DNA from: Candidatus Uhrbacteria bacterium
GTDB taxonomy: Bacteria; Patescibacteriota; Patescibacteriia; 2-12-FULL-60-25
DNA length: 64,000 bases
Direction of reading: 5' to 3'
Assembly (NCBI GenBank): GCA_016203535.1
Contig: JACQMO010000019.1
Coordinates: 23,899-87,898 of the forward strand
Part shown: one piece after another, positions 24,248-33,555 of the stretch
Numbering within the stretch: position 1 is the stretch's first letter
Layout of the letters: each line of letters opens with the position of its first letter
Notes under the pieces: model-generated
Told to the model about the DNA's origin: nothing
Seen by the model: only the letters and a program-made list of their open reading frames with translations
Database searches by the model: none
Translations under genes and position numbers: made by a program

Positions 24248-25330
24248 CTACAAATCCTCCGGAGGCGGTATCTCGTCGTCGGACGGCGCGGGCGGACGGC
24301 CAACGCCGCCGATCTCCTCTTCCTTGATGCGCCATGCCTCTATGGTCCGTTCGCGGATCTCCTTGAAGAGCTCCGGACGTTCGCGAAGGGTCGTCTTCGC
24401 ATTTTCCCGGCCCATGCCGAGCTTTTCTTCCCCGTAACTGTAGGAATTTCCCGACTTCTTCACGACCCCGTATTCTGTCGCCGTATCGAGCAGGTCGCCC
24501 GCAAGCGAGATCCCTTCGTTATACATGATATCGAATTCACCCGTGCGAAACGGCGCGGCGACCTTGTTCTTCACGATCTTTACTTTCACGCGATTCCCGA
24601 TGACGCGTTCCCCCATCTTGATCTGCGCGCTGCGGCGGACTTCGATGCGAACCGAGGAATAAAACTTGAGCGCGAGGCCGCCGGTCGTCGTTTCCGGGTT
24701 GCCGTAGTACACGCCGATCTTCTGTCGGATCTGGTTGATGAAGATGACCGTCGCCTTCGATCGTGAAATCACGGACGTGAGCTTGCGGAGCGCCTGGCTC
24801 ATAAGCCGCGCCTGAAGCCCAACGTGCGAATCCCCCATTTCCCCCTCGAGTTCGGATTTCGGCGTCAGCGCGGCGACGGAATCCACCACGATCACGTCCA
24901 CCGCATTGGAACGCACGAGGGTCTCCACGATATCGAGCGCCTGCTCGCCGTTGTCCGGTTGTGAAATGAGAAGTTCGTCGATGTTTACGCCGATCTTGCG
25001 GGCGTACTCCGGATCCAGCGCGTGCTCCGCATCAACGAACGCCGCGATTCCGCCGATCTTCTGGACCTCGGCGACGACGTGCTGCGCCAAGGTCGTCTTT
25101 CCGGACGACTCCGGTCCGTACACCTCGATCACCCGTCCGCGCGGAACGCCCATGACCCCGAGCATAAGGTCGAGCGAGAGGCATCCCGTCGGGATCGCTT
25201 CGACTTCCATCTTTTTGGCCTCGCCGAGACGCATGATGGAGCCCTCGCCGAACCGCTCCTTGATCTGATCGATCGCCGATTGCGCGGCAAGCCGCCGCGG
25301 ATCGCGTTCTTCCTGTGATTTTTTAGCCAT
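24248..25330 (-). CDS. recA: Recombinase RecA
   Basis: RecA forms filaments on single-stranded DNA, drives strand exchange and triggers LexA self-cleavage. The 360 residues show Walker [11 protein letters not shown] near 73-82, [18 protein letters not shown], Walker [16 protein letters not shown], loop L2 region with [11 protein letters not shown] and NPETTTGG. No intein is present. A long inverted repeat and an operator-like motif shared with lexA lie 50-135 bases upstream. The C-terminal tail is acidic and proline-rich ([15 protein letters not shown]). No Shine-Dalgarno precedes the ATG. Confidence 0.97.
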   Translation of the reverse strand: MAKKSQEERDPRRLAAQSAIDQIKERFGEGSIMRLGEAKKMEVEAIPTGCLSLDLMLGVMGVPRGRVIEVYGPESSGKTTLAQHVVAEVQKIGGIAAFVDAEHALDPEYARKIGVNIDELLISQPDNGEQALDIVETLVRSNAVDVIVVDSVAALTPKSELEGEMGDSHVGLQARLMSQALRKLTSVISRSKATVIFINQIRQKIGVYYGNPETTTGGLALKFYSSVRIEVRRSAQIKMGERVIGNRVKVKIVKNKVAAPFRTGEFDIMYNEGISLAGDLLDTATEYGVVKKSGNSYSYGEEKLGMGRENAKTTLRERPELFKEIRERTIEAWRIKEEEIGGVGRPPAPSDDEIPPPEDL

Positions 25331-25381
25331 ATATCTCGATTTTTTATTATTGAAGTGAGATCAACGGGTGACACGGCGGAC

Positions 25382-25432
25382 GTCCTGAGCCACGCCAGCC
25401 AGCGTGACGAAGGGCGTTCGTCGTGGCAGGAC
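25382..25432. repeat. Inverted repeat in the recA leader, REP-like
   Basis: GTCCTG/CAGGAC enclose CCACG/CGTGG arms. The left part GTCCTGAGC...CGAAGGG resembles the widespread REP-like word seen again at 50.1 kb. It lies in the transcribed leader or just upstream of recA. Confidence 0.5.
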
Positions 25433-25441
25433 CCGTTGCAC

Positions 25442-25465
25442 CGAACGAATGTTCTATTTTCGTTC
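25442..25465. promoter_or_regulatory. Candidate LexA operator upstream of recA
   Basis: CGAACGAATGTTCT fits the Gram-positive LexA consensus CGAACRNRYGTTYC at 13 of 14 positions, and overlaps TGTTCTATTTTCGTTC, which matches the lexA upstream motif at 15 of 16 positions. It is 112-135 bases before the recA ATG. The regulatory role is inferred. Confidence 0.6.
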
Positions 25466-25531
25466 CATATCCTCTCATTCTCTACATTCCCGTGCAAGAG
25501 TGGACTTGGGGATAACGAAATGGGAAGGAAA

Positions 25532-25560
25532 AAGGCGCTCAGATGGACATCGGAGCGCCA
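25532..25560 (-). terminator. Terminator of the M23-type lipoprotein gene
   Basis: On the minus strand GGCGCTC and GAGCGCC pair and are followed by TTTTTCC, just past the stop at 25584. Confidence 0.75.
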
Positions 25561-25583
25561 AGGAGAATCAGGGAGGATCGCCG

Positions 25584-27389
25584 TCACGGGACCGTGGCGA
25601 CCCAGCCGTTCATGTAGAGCGGGCCGGTGCCGTTCGACACCATGACGTACGGGATATTTCCGGCCGGTCCCGTCAGAGTGACGGTCCCGATGGTGTCTCC
25701 CTGGCCGCCTTGCGGATCGTAGGACATGTCACCCCACCAGCTGCCGTCGGGCAGATGGACCTGGAACAGGAAATCCTCGGTGCCGCTCGGCATATCGAGG
25801 AGGCACTCGAGCTGACCGTCGCCCGGGACAAGGTCCGGACAGAGCGCGAACGTGGACGGAACCCAGTCGACCACCGGAGCGTTGGGGGGATACCACATCG
25901 CCTGGAATTCGTTCAGCCCGGGCAGGACCGGTCCGTTGTACTGGAAGAGCACCTTTCCCTTCGGAATCCCGGCGCCGGATCCGCTTCCGGTGCTTCCGCC
26001 TGCGCCGTCGGATCCGCCCTCTCCCAGGCCGCCGCCGGAATTACCGGGCGTCGGATGGAGGCATGCCGCGAGATCGTCGGGCAGGATGGCGCTCCCTTTC
26101 GGACCGGCCACTGCGCCGACCGTATCTTGCGGAACGACGTAGATGTTTCCCTGCGCGTACCCCAGCGCGAGAAACGTGTCCCAATCATGGATCGGGAGAC
26201 GCGCGCCTTCGGACACCGCGTAAACGTCGCTCGCGGCATCGCCCTTCACGAGCGATCCGTCCCGCATCGTCCGAAGCCCCCGGTCCTCCGTTTGGGCGAA
26301 GAATCCCGGCCGTTCGGATGCCGGACGAACCGCGATCTCCGCGTCCGTCCATCCCCACGAGAGAAACGCCTCGTAGGAGATGAAGGCCCACCGGCCCTGT
26401 CCCGCGCCGACGCCCGTGTATTCGTACACCGTGGAAGCGTCGTCGAATTTCAGGAGCAGGTGTCCGGCGCGCGGCGAGACGTAGGTCCCGCCATCCGCGT
26501 AGCATGCGAGCTCAGCATCGGTCGTCGCGACCGCGCGCGTTGCAAGCCGCTCCGTGGCGACCGTCTCCGGCGCGATCTTCTGCCGCTTGCCGCCCGAACC
26601 GACCACCCAGTACGTGCCCCCGCCGTCGCGGAGCACGGTCCCGGCCGGATGCCAGAGCGTCGCCGGGAATGACGACGCGAGCGTCGCAAGGAACGTCACC
26701 GGATCCGCAAACCATTTGCGCTGGCTCGGATTCCCGTCATATCCACGGAACCATTTGCCGTCCGTAGCCTTGGCGTCGGTCGCGTTCTGCAGCCGGATGC
26801 CCAGATGCAGGTGTTCCGCCCCGTCGCCGTTGTGCGCGTCGTCGTTCACATACCCGATCACGTCTTCCGGTCCGACCATGTCGCCGACGTGAAACGCCAA
26901 TCCATTGCCGCCGCGCTCCTCGCTCGATCGCAGATGGCCGTAGATCGAAAGGAAGGAGTTGATGGTCACCTCCACACCGGCGCCATTCACGACCGTGATC
27001 GGCTGTTCGAGCTTGTGCTCGATGACGACGACGAGCTCGCCGTAGCCGCTTGCCGGGCCGTAGAACCGGATGATTCCGCAGCCGACGGGATGGATTTCCG
27101 TCCCCTCGACGTACGCGGTGTCATAGCCCAGATGGTTGCCGTCGGCATAGAACCCGCGCCCGTCATAGACGTCCGCCAGGTCTGCAATCGTCGTAGGGTA
27201 GCGGACGAGGGACACGGCGCAAGGGACCGGCACGCCGAGCGCGACGTCCCCCTCTCCGTAATAGATCTCATCCGGTCCGCTCGTTGCGCACCCGGACAGC
27301 ATGAGGCCGAACCAGGTGAATTCGAGGGCGGTAAGCGTGAGAATAAGCCCGAACGCGAGAGCGACGCGGGCCAATTTCCGAAGCGTCAT
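25584..27389 (-). CDS. Lipoprotein with M23-type peptidase domain and C-terminal repeats
   Basis: Likely cell-wall endopeptidase or binding protein anchored to the membrane. The ATG at 27389 is chosen for TTTGGAG seven bases upstream and the signal peptide MTLRKLARVALAFGLILTLT ending in the lipobox LMLSGC. The 601 residues then hold an M23/LytM-like domain: HLGYD (H and D ligands), YGHLRSS, and EHLHLGI (the HxH motif), about residues 80-220. After it come three or four repeats containing KGDAASDVYAVSEGARLPI-type segments, a glycine-serine linker and a beta-rich C-terminal domain. It is read from a distant promoter through a 450-base leader. Confidence 0.78.
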   Translation of the reverse strand: MTLRKLARVALAFGLILTLTALEFTWFGLMLSGCATSGPDEIYYGEGDVALGVPVPCAVSLVRYPTTIADLADVYDGRGFYADGNHLGYDTAYVEGTEIHPVGCGIIRFYGPASGYGELVVVIEHKLEQPITVVNGAGVEVTINSFLSIYGHLRSSEERGGNGLAFHVGDMVGPEDVIGYVNDDAHNGDGAEHLHLGIRLQNATDAKATDGKWFRGYDGNPSQRKWFADPVTFLATLASSFPATLWHPAGTVLRDGGGTYWVVGSGGKRQKIAPETVATERLATRAVATTDAELACYADGGTYVSPRAGHLLLKFDDASTVYEYTGVGAGQGRWAFISYEAFLSWGWTDAEIAVRPASERPGFFAQTEDRGLRTMRDGSLVKGDAASDVYAVSEGARLPIHDWDTFLALGYAQGNIYVVPQDTVGAVAGPKGSAILPDDLAACLHPTPGNSGGGLGEGGSDGAGGSTGSGSGAGIPKGKVLFQYNGPVLPGLNEFQAMWYPPNAPVVDWVPSTFALCPDLVPGDGQLECLLDMPSGTEDFLFQVHLPDGSWWGDMSYDPQGGQGDTIGTVTLTGPAGNIPYVMVSNGTGPLYMNGWVATVP

Positions 27390-27850
27390 GACGATCTCCA
27401 AATTGTCGAAGAACGTTTCCGGCGAGATGCCGGAACGGGGAAGGATTCCGCGGAACGCCTTCCCGTCCTCGCCGCTATGCATTTCGGCGACAACGGGCGT
27501 GCGTTCGATTTCGACGTCCAAAGGAGATGGCCGGTGCCGGACATTCGCGTCTCGCGAGGCGGATACGGCGGTAGTCGCGGCGTTCACGATGGAAGGCGCG
27601 CGGCCGACGTTCCCGCACATGGGCGGTGGCACTTGAGACGCGGCTCTATACGACAGCGCTTGAGATCCGTTTCCCCTCGACGTTCATCTCCGTTCCAGTT
27701 GCCCGACCGGAACGGGGCACCTGACAGGGCCGCTTATCCTCCCTGTCCATGCCCGAAACGTCGGACCTCGCATCGCCGTCATGACTCAATCCCGGTCCGT
27801 GTCCATCTCCTTCGGTTGTCGAGGTACGGGATCTTTCGACCCACTCTTCC

Positions 27851-27878
27851 AGCATAGAAGAACGAGAAATGAAGTCAA
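27851..27878 (-). promoter_or_regulatory. Promoter of the M23-type lipoprotein gene
   Basis: On the minus strand TTGACT, 16 bases, TATGCT. The -35 overlaps the T-run of the comEC terminator. The 27390-27850 leader contains no convincing ORF but has a hairpin GTTTCCGGC/GCCGGAAC near 27415. Confidence 0.55.
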
Positions 27879-27904
27879 AAAACCTGTCAGCGATTTTTGA
27901 CAGG
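27877..27904 (-). terminator. Terminator of comEC
   Basis: On the minus strand CCTGTCA and TGACAGG pair, followed by TTTTTTGAC, about 60 bases after the comEC stop. Confidence 0.75.
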
Positions 27905-27964
27905 TCGATTCGTGCCGATCCGCGGACAATTTTCTTTCCGTTCTTCCGCCCTCGTTTACGCCTG

Positions 27965-29233
27965 TCATTGCCCGCGGACAGTCGCTTCAAAAACATCCGA
28001 AAAATCCGAAGCATCCCTTTTTTCTGTTGATAACCCGTTTTTTCCGCTCAACTGAAACCAGAAATAGATGAGGAGCGCATAGGTGCCGATGAGTGTGGAT
28101 AGATTTACGCCGGTGATTCGGAGATCCAACCACGGGAAAAATACGTGGAGATGCGACACGCCTTGGAGCGCCTTCACGAATCCGGAAGCGGGAAGCATGA
28201 CGATGTCGTGCGCGAAAAAATTTCCCCAGACGGCGACGAGCGCTCCCCAGCCCATGATGAACGGGATGAGCGGCGCAGCGAGGAGGTTCGTGAGGAGACC
28301 GACAAGCGTCAGCCGATCGAACGCCCAGGCGGCATACGGCGCTGTGCAAAGCGTCGCGGCCGCGGTCATGGAAAACGCTTCGCGGATCCCGAATCGCTTC
28401 GGCAGGCGACGGCACCACGCTTCGATGAGCGGCGCCCAGCAGAGAATCCCCCATGTTGCGAGAAATGACAGTGCGAACCCGATGTCATAGAGTAACTGCC
28501 ACGGGTTGATGAGAAGCAGGAGAACGGCCACCACCAGGAGAAGTCGGAGCGGCTGGACCGGCCGGCCGACCTCGCGCGCGAGAAGAATGAGCCAGCCCAT
28601 GAATGCCGCGCGCGCGACGGAGGCGGCGAATCCCACGAACCCGACGAAGACGATGATCGCGAGCGATGTGAGAAAAAACGCGTGGCGGCGACGAAGCCCG
28701 ATCCGCGCGATGATGATCGCGAAGAATTGCACGAGCACGGTGACGTTCGCGCCGGAAACGGCGACGAGATGCGTGAGCCCGGAGGAACGGAACGCATCGC
28801 GCGCCGTTTTTGAAAGCTCTGCGTCGCCGTAGAGGATCCCGGCGACAAGCGCGGCGTCGTCCGGCGGCAAAACCGAAGCGATGCGGGCGGTGACGGTTTT
28901 TCTCCATCCCGCGAGGATGCCGGGAATGCCGCGCGTCGGCTCCGGTTGCGCCACGAGCATCCGCACGTTCCCGATCCGGCGAAGCTCGGGACGCGGCGAA
29001 ACATCCACGCGCCAAACACCGAGGAAAAAGGCGAACATGAGCGCCGCGAGACACTTCGTCTTCGTGGAAACCGGGAGAACAAAAGCGAACGCCGCAAGAA
29101 AAAGAATGATCGCGAGAGTCGCCGACGCGATATCAAACCGATGCCAGCCCGTCGCGGCCGCAACACCCGCGACGAACGCCGCAAAACACCAGCCGGCGAT
29201 CGCGCCGACGCTCGTTGGAATATGGAAGACCAT
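27965..29233 (-). CDS. comEC: ComEC/Rec2-family DNA uptake channel
   Basis: Membrane channel that takes single-stranded DNA into the cytoplasm during transformation. The 422 residues are polytopic: three N-terminal helices, a short outer segment with RNVRMLVAQPEP, the diagnostic LTHLVAVSGANVTVLV at about residues 150-165, then seven or so helices of the Competence domain including GFALSFLATWGILCWAPLIE. It lacks the C-terminal metallo-beta-lactamase domain of longer ComEC proteins, and the N-terminal OB-type domain is reduced. No other com genes lie next to it. Ends with a polar tail; an intrinsic terminator follows. Confidence 0.88.
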   Translation of the reverse strand: MVFHIPTSVGAIAGWCFAAFVAGVAAATGWHRFDIASATLAIILFLAAFAFVLPVSTKTKCLAALMFAFFLGVWRVDVSPRPELRRIGNVRMLVAQPEPTRGIPGILAGWRKTVTARIASVLPPDDAALVAGILYGDAELSKTARDAFRSSGLTHLVAVSGANVTVLVQFFAIIIARIGLRRRHAFFLTSLAIIVFVGFVGFAASVARAAFMGWLILLAREVGRPVQPLRLLLVVAVLLLLINPWQLLYDIGFALSFLATWGILCWAPLIEAWCRRLPKRFGIREAFSMTAAATLCTAPYAAWAFDRLTLVGLLTNLLAAPLIPFIMGWGALVAVWGNFFAHDIVMLPASGFVKALQGVSHLHVFFPWLDLRITGVNLSTLIGTYALLIYFWFQLSGKNGLSTEKRDASDFSDVFEATVRGQ

Positions 29234-29251
29234 ATTCCACAGCTACCACAC

Positions 29252-30541
29252 TTACGTTTTTCGTCCAACGCGCAGATAGGTAAAACCGACGGCGGTCGCA
29301 TGTTCCGGCGTCAGCAGATTTCGAGCATCGAACAAGAGCGTCCCGGCCATGACGGATTTGAGTCGCGGGAGGTCGAGCGTCCGGAATTCATCCCATTCCG
29401 TGGCGATCACGACCGCGTGCGCGTCTTGTGCGGCCGAGAACGGGTCCGGCAATTGTACAAAGTCGAACCCCATATCCGCGGACGCCACGTGAGCCACCGG
29501 ATCATACGCGCGGACGACGGCGCCGCGGCGATGGAGCTCTTTCAGGATATCGACCGCCGCGGATTCGCGAGTGTCATCGGTGTTGTCTTTGAAGGCGATC
29601 CCGAGCACGGCCACTGTCTTCCCCATGAGCGGACCAAGCGCGCGTTCCAGTCGGTCGACGACACGCATCCGCGTCATCGCATTGGTCCGGATCGCCGCGT
29701 TCACGATCGGCAATGGTTCGGACACCGATTCGCCGAGCTTCGCGAGCGCACGCACGTCCTTCGGAAAACAGCTCCCGCCCCACCCAAGGCCGGCGCGCAA
29801 AAAATCCTTGCCGATGCGCGGATCAAGACCGATCCCTTTCGCGACCGCATCGACATCCGCGCCGACCAATTCGGAAAGCGCCGCGATTTCATTGATGAAG
29901 CTGATTTTCGTCGCCAAAAACGCGTTCGCCGCATACTTGGTGAGCTCGGCACTTCGCGGATCCGTCACGACTTTCGGGCAGTCGAGGTACGCGAACAGAT
30001 GGACCATCACGTCCGATGCGCGCAACGACGACGACCCGATGATGACGCGCGATGGATGCAAAAAATCGTACACGGCACGGCCTTCGCGAAGGGTCTCGGG
30101 GTTCGATACGACGTCGAATTCCTGGCTCGTTCCGGCACGAACCGTCTGCTCGATCAGCTCGGACGTGCCGACCGGGACCGTGCTCTTCGTCGCGATCACC
30201 GCATAGCCCGTAAGATACTTCCCGATTGCTTCGGCCGCGGAAATCACGTATCGCATGTCCACCGATCCGTCTTCGGCCGACGGCGTCCCGACGGCAATGG
30301 AGATCACCTCGCTCCCCGGAATCGCGGCCTCGTACGAGGTCGTAAATCGAAGACGGCCGTGCGCGACATTTCGCTTCACCAATTCCTCGAGCCCCGGTTC
30401 ATAAATGGGAATGATCCCCAGCTTCAAGCGTTCGATTTTCCCGGCATCAACATCCACGCACGTCACGGAATGCCCGAGCTCCGCCAAACACGAGCCGGAC
30501 ACGAGTCCGACATATCCCGTCCCGACGACCGTTACGCGCAT
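29252..30541 (-). CDS. ugd: UDP-glucose 6-dehydrogenase (UDP-glucose/GDP-mannose dehydrogenase family)
   Basis: Oxidises UDP-glucose to UDP-glucuronate with two NAD, feeding surface polysaccharide. The 429 residues start with a Rossmann motif GTGYVGLVSGSCLAELGH, have TKSTVPVGTSE, and the catalytic cysteine in GLGWGGSCFPKD near residue 257, followed by the UDP-binding C-terminal domain with VLGIAFKDNTDDTRES. Substrate could be another UDP-sugar, but Ugd is the best match. It overlaps the leuS end by ten bases and is probably translated from the same mRNA. comEC follows 18 bases on. Confidence 0.9.
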   Translation of the reverse strand: MRVTVVGTGYVGLVSGSCLAELGHSVTCVDVDAGKIERLKLGIIPIYEPGLEELVKRNVAHGRLRFTTSYEAAIPGSEVISIAVGTPSAEDGSVDMRYVISAAEAIGKYLTGYAVIATKSTVPVGTSELIEQTVRAGTSQEFDVVSNPETLREGRAVYDFLHPSRVIIGSSSLRASDVMVHLFAYLDCPKVVTDPRSAELTKYAANAFLATKISFINEIAALSELVGADVDAVAKGIGLDPRIGKDFLRAGLGWGGSCFPKDVRALAKLGESVSEPLPIVNAAIRTNAMTRMRVVDRLERALGPLMGKTVAVLGIAFKDNTDDTRESAAVDILKELHRRGAVVRAYDPVAHVASADMGFDFVQLPDPFSAAQDAHAVVIATEWDEFRTLDLPRLKSVMAGTLLFDARNLLTPEHATAVGFTYLRVGRKT

Positions 30542-33540
30542 ACGATGTTTACGAGCCGTCCCGCGATATAAATCACCTTCGCTGGTTTCTTGCTGCCCAA
30601 AAATGGCTTCACTTTTTCGGACTGGAGCGCGATTGTTTTCACTTCCGCTTCAGAAATTCCCGTCGGAGCCGTCACCCGGTCTCGCACTCTTCCGTTCACC
30701 TGGATGACCAGTTCGAACGTATCCGCCACGAGTTTTTTCGGATCATACGACGGCCAATCGGCGAGATGGATGGAAGTCTTATGGCCAAGTTTCTGCCAGA
30801 GCTCTTCGGCCATGTGCGGCGCGAACGGCGCGAGAAGTTTGAGGAATGCTTCCGACGGCTCGGTCATCTCATTCGCCAAAATCATCATGGCCGAGATGGC
30901 CGTGTTGAAGTTCAACGTCTCGATGTCATCGCCGACCTTCTTGATGGTTTGATGGAGTAGCCGCTCAAAATCGGACGTCGGACGTCCGCCTTTTGCTGGC
31001 GGACGTCGGACGTCCGCATATATTCGCCACACTTTTTCCAAAAAGCGCTTCACGCCTTCGATGCCGCGCGTATCCCATGGGGCATCCGCATCAAACGGGC
31101 CGATGAACATCTCGTACATCCGGAACACGTCGGCGCCGAATTTTTCCACCACGTCGTCGGGATTCACCACGTTTCCCTTCGACTTCGACATCTTCACGCC
31201 GCCTTCCCCCAAGATAAGCGCGTGCGAGCGGCGACGCGCATATGGTTCCGATCCGCACTCGGCCGGGATCGCGCCGATGTCCCACAAAAATTTGTACCAA
31301 AATCGGGAATACAAAAGATGCAGCGTCGTGTGTTCCATCCCGCCATTGTAAAGATCCACGGGCATCCAATATTTCAGTTTCTTCGGATCGGCGAACGCTT
31401 TTTTGTTGTGCGGATCACAGTATCGGAGGAAGTACCACGAAGATCCGGCCCAGTTCGGCATGGTGTCGGTTTCGCGCTTCGCCGGCCGCTTGCACGACGG
31501 ACACGGCACCTTTACCCACGTCGAAATCTTCGCGAGCGGGGATTCGCCCGTAGCCGTCGGCTCGTAATACCGCACATCCGGAAGCTCAACCGGAAGCTGC
31601 TTGTCCGGCACCGGCACATACCCGCACTCGTCACAGTTGATAATCGGAATCGGCTCGCCCCAATACCGCTGGCGCGAAAACACCCAGTCGCGCAGTTTAA
31701 AATTAACCGTGCGCTTCCCCTTCTTCTCCGTCTCGAGCCACGCGATCATTTTTTCCTTCGCCTCCGCCGTTGCGAGACCATTCAAAAAATCGGAGTTGAT
31801 CGCCATGCCTTCTCCCGTAAACGCGCACGGCGATGCCGTCCCTTCGAGATGCGGCCAAAAACAGGCGAGCTCCGCGCCGAGGACGTATGACTTCACCTGA
31901 TCCGCCGGAACCCACACAACCTCGTGCTTCGCAGATTCTTCGTCGGAGATCGGGACGCGCGTCTCGTCAACCAGCTCCAGCCACACGCCAGTCGCAATCG
32001 CCGTCCGGTTTTCGTTTTTGTGGGCCGCGAAGTATCGCGCGATCACCTCATCGCCGAGCGTCCGAACGACGCGAACATTCGTATATCCCGTTTCCTCCCG
32101 CACCTCGCGGATCGCCGCATCCGTCGGATCTTCCCCCTCGTCCACGCCGCCCACGATGAATGTTTTCCAGTCGTGTTTTTTCCACTTGAGGCACAAAAAT
32201 GCCTTGTCGCTCGGACGCTGGACGATCGCCTGGACGTTGCGGCGCATCACGGTCTTTTTGTCGTCGCGCGGAGGATTGGTTTCGTCCGTAAAAATCGGGG
32301 CAACAACCTGCTTCACCTCCAACCCGTGTTTCTTCGCAAACTCGAAGTCGCGCTCATCATGCGCCGGCACAGCCATGATCGCGCCAGTGCCGTACCCGGC
32401 CAAAACGTAGTCCGCGATCCAAATTGGAATGTGCTTCCCCGTCGCCGAATTGATGGCGCGAATCCCCTTGAGTTCGACGCCCGTCTTTTCCTTGCTTTCC
32501 TGCCGCTCAATATCGCTCTTCCGGCGCGCGCCTTCGCGATATTCCTGCACGGGCTGCGCGTTCACGATCGCCCCGTCTCGGAGCCACCGATCGAGAAGCG
32601 GATGCTCGGGAGACAACACGAGATACGTCGCGCCAAAGAGCGTATCCGGCCGCGTGGTAAAAACGGTCGCGACGGCTTCAATCCCTTTCAACTCGACATC
32701 CTGCGCTTCGATCACGAAATCGATGCTCGCCCCTTCCGAACGGCCGATCCAGTTTATCTGCTGGGTCTTAATCCGTTCGAGATAGTCCACCTTCTCCAAA
32801 TCCTCGATCAGTCGGTCCGCATAAGCCGTAATGCGGATCATCCACTGCGCCTTCTCGCGTTTCTCTACCTTACCGCCGCACCGTTCGCAGACGCCTCCTT
32901 GCGCCTCTTCATTTGCGAGACCGATTTTGCACGCGGGGCACCAGTTGATAGTCGCGGACGCCTTGTATGCCATCCGCTTCTCGTCGAGATAGGCGCCGAT
33001 CGCCTTCGGCCCGTGCAGCCGAACCTTGGGAGGAATTTTTAACTCAGAGAGCGGTCGAGCGCGCTTCGTTTCCTCGTCGTAATAGGACGTAAAAAACTTC
33101 AGGAACATCCACTGCGTCCATTTGTAGTAGGCCGGATCGGTGGTGTTGATCTCGCGCGACCAATCGAAGCCGAAGCCGAGCGATTTGAGCTGGCGCGTAA
33201 AATTGGCGACGTTTTTCTTCGTCGCCGCCTGCGGCTTCACCTTGTGCTTGATGGCAAAATTCTCCGTGGGCAGGCCGAACGCATCCCAGCCGATGGGATA
33301 GAGCACGTTCTTCCCCTCCATCCGCTTTTTCCGCGTCACGATATCAATCGCCGTGTACGACCGCGGATGGCCGACATGCAACCCTTCGCCGGACGGATAC
33401 GGAAACTCGATCAAGCCGTAAAACTTTTCTTTTTTGCCATCTTTCGCATGGTAGATCCCATCACGCTCCCATTTCTTCTGCCATTTGGCTTCGATGGTTT
33501 TGAACGGATATCCCCCTGCAGCCGTTTTCTTTCGAGGCAT
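30532..33540 (-). CDS. leuS: Leucyl-tRNA synthetase with an inserted Nudix domain
   Basis: Charges tRNA-Leu and edits mischarged products. The 1002 residues contain the class I HIGH-type motif HVGH near residue 57, a zinc-ribbon region CPACKIG...CERCGGK, the CP1 editing domain with TTRPDTLFGATY (about 300) and GTGAIMAVPAHDERD (about 385), the KMSKS signature near 783 and a C-terminal anticodon region. Between about 435 and 560 lies a complete Nudix box, GGVDEGE-7 residues-REVREETGY, flanked by strands typical of a Nudix fold. Usual LeuRS is about 860 residues; the insert explains the excess. A palindromic repeat encodes the PPAKGGRP segment near residue 850. Confidence 0.94.
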   Translation of the reverse strand: MPRKKTAAGGYPFKTIEAKWQKKWERDGIYHAKDGKKEKFYGLIEFPYPSGEGLHVGHPRSYTAIDIVTRKKRMEGKNVLYPIGWDAFGLPTENFAIKHKVKPQAATKKNVANFTRQLKSLGFGFDWSREINTTDPAYYKWTQWMFLKFFTSYYDEETKRARPLSELKIPPKVRLHGPKAIGAYLDEKRMAYKASATINWCPACKIGLANEEAQGGVCERCGGKVEKREKAQWMIRITAYADRLIEDLEKVDYLERIKTQQINWIGRSEGASIDFVIEAQDVELKGIEAVATVFTTRPDTLFGATYLVLSPEHPLLDRWLRDGAIVNAQPVQEYREGARRKSDIERQESKEKTGVELKGIRAINSATGKHIPIWIADYVLAGYGTGAIMAVPAHDERDFEFAKKHGLEVKQVVAPIFTDETNPPRDDKKTVMRRNVQAIVQRPSDKAFLCLKWKKHDWKTFIVGGVDEGEDPTDAAIREVREETGYTNVRVVRTLGDEVIARYFAAHKNENRTAIATGVWLELVDETRVPISDEESAKHEVVWVPADQVKSYVLGAELACFWPHLEGTASPCAFTGEGMAINSDFLNGLATAEAKEKMIAWLETEKKGKRTVNFKLRDWVFSRQRYWGEPIPIINCDECGYVPVPDKQLPVELPDVRYYEPTATGESPLAKISTWVKVPCPSCKRPAKRETDTMPNWAGSSWYFLRYCDPHNKKAFADPKKLKYWMPVDLYNGGMEHTTLHLLYSRFWYKFLWDIGAIPAECGSEPYARRRSHALILGEGGVKMSKSKGNVVNPDDVVEKFGADVFRMYEMFIGPFDADAPWDTRGIEGVKRFLEKVWRIYADVRRPPAKGGRPTSDFERLLHQTIKKVGDDIETLNFNTAISAMMILANEMTEPSEAFLKLLAPFAPHMAEELWQKLGHKTSIHLADWPSYDPKKLVADTFELVIQVNGRVRDRVTAPTGISEAEVKTIALQSEKVKPFLGSKKPAKVIYIAGRLVNIVCA
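30972..31017. repeat. Palindromic direct repeat inside leuS
   Basis: CGGACGTCGGACGTCCGC occurs twice, ten bases apart. Each copy is nearly self-complementary and GACGTCCGCC/GGCGGACGTC form a hairpin across the spacer. The segment stays in frame and encodes ADVRRPPAKGGRPTSDF. Confidence 0.75.
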
Positions 33541-33555
33541 AGCCGATCTACGCTA

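Noticed and set aside
24248-25330. Intein or insertion in recA, rpoB, rpoC or gyrA
   Set aside because: Lengths and motif spacing are ordinary in all four; only leuS shows a domain insertion.
25404-26672. 422-codon plus-strand ORF opposite the M23-type lipoprotein gene
   Set aside because: Shadow ORF; the opposite strand has a signal peptide, a lipobox and peptidase motifs.
27646-28014. 122-codon minus-strand ORF between comEC and the lipoprotein gene
   Set aside because: Overlaps the comEC end, its terminator and the next promoter; composition is basic and featureless.
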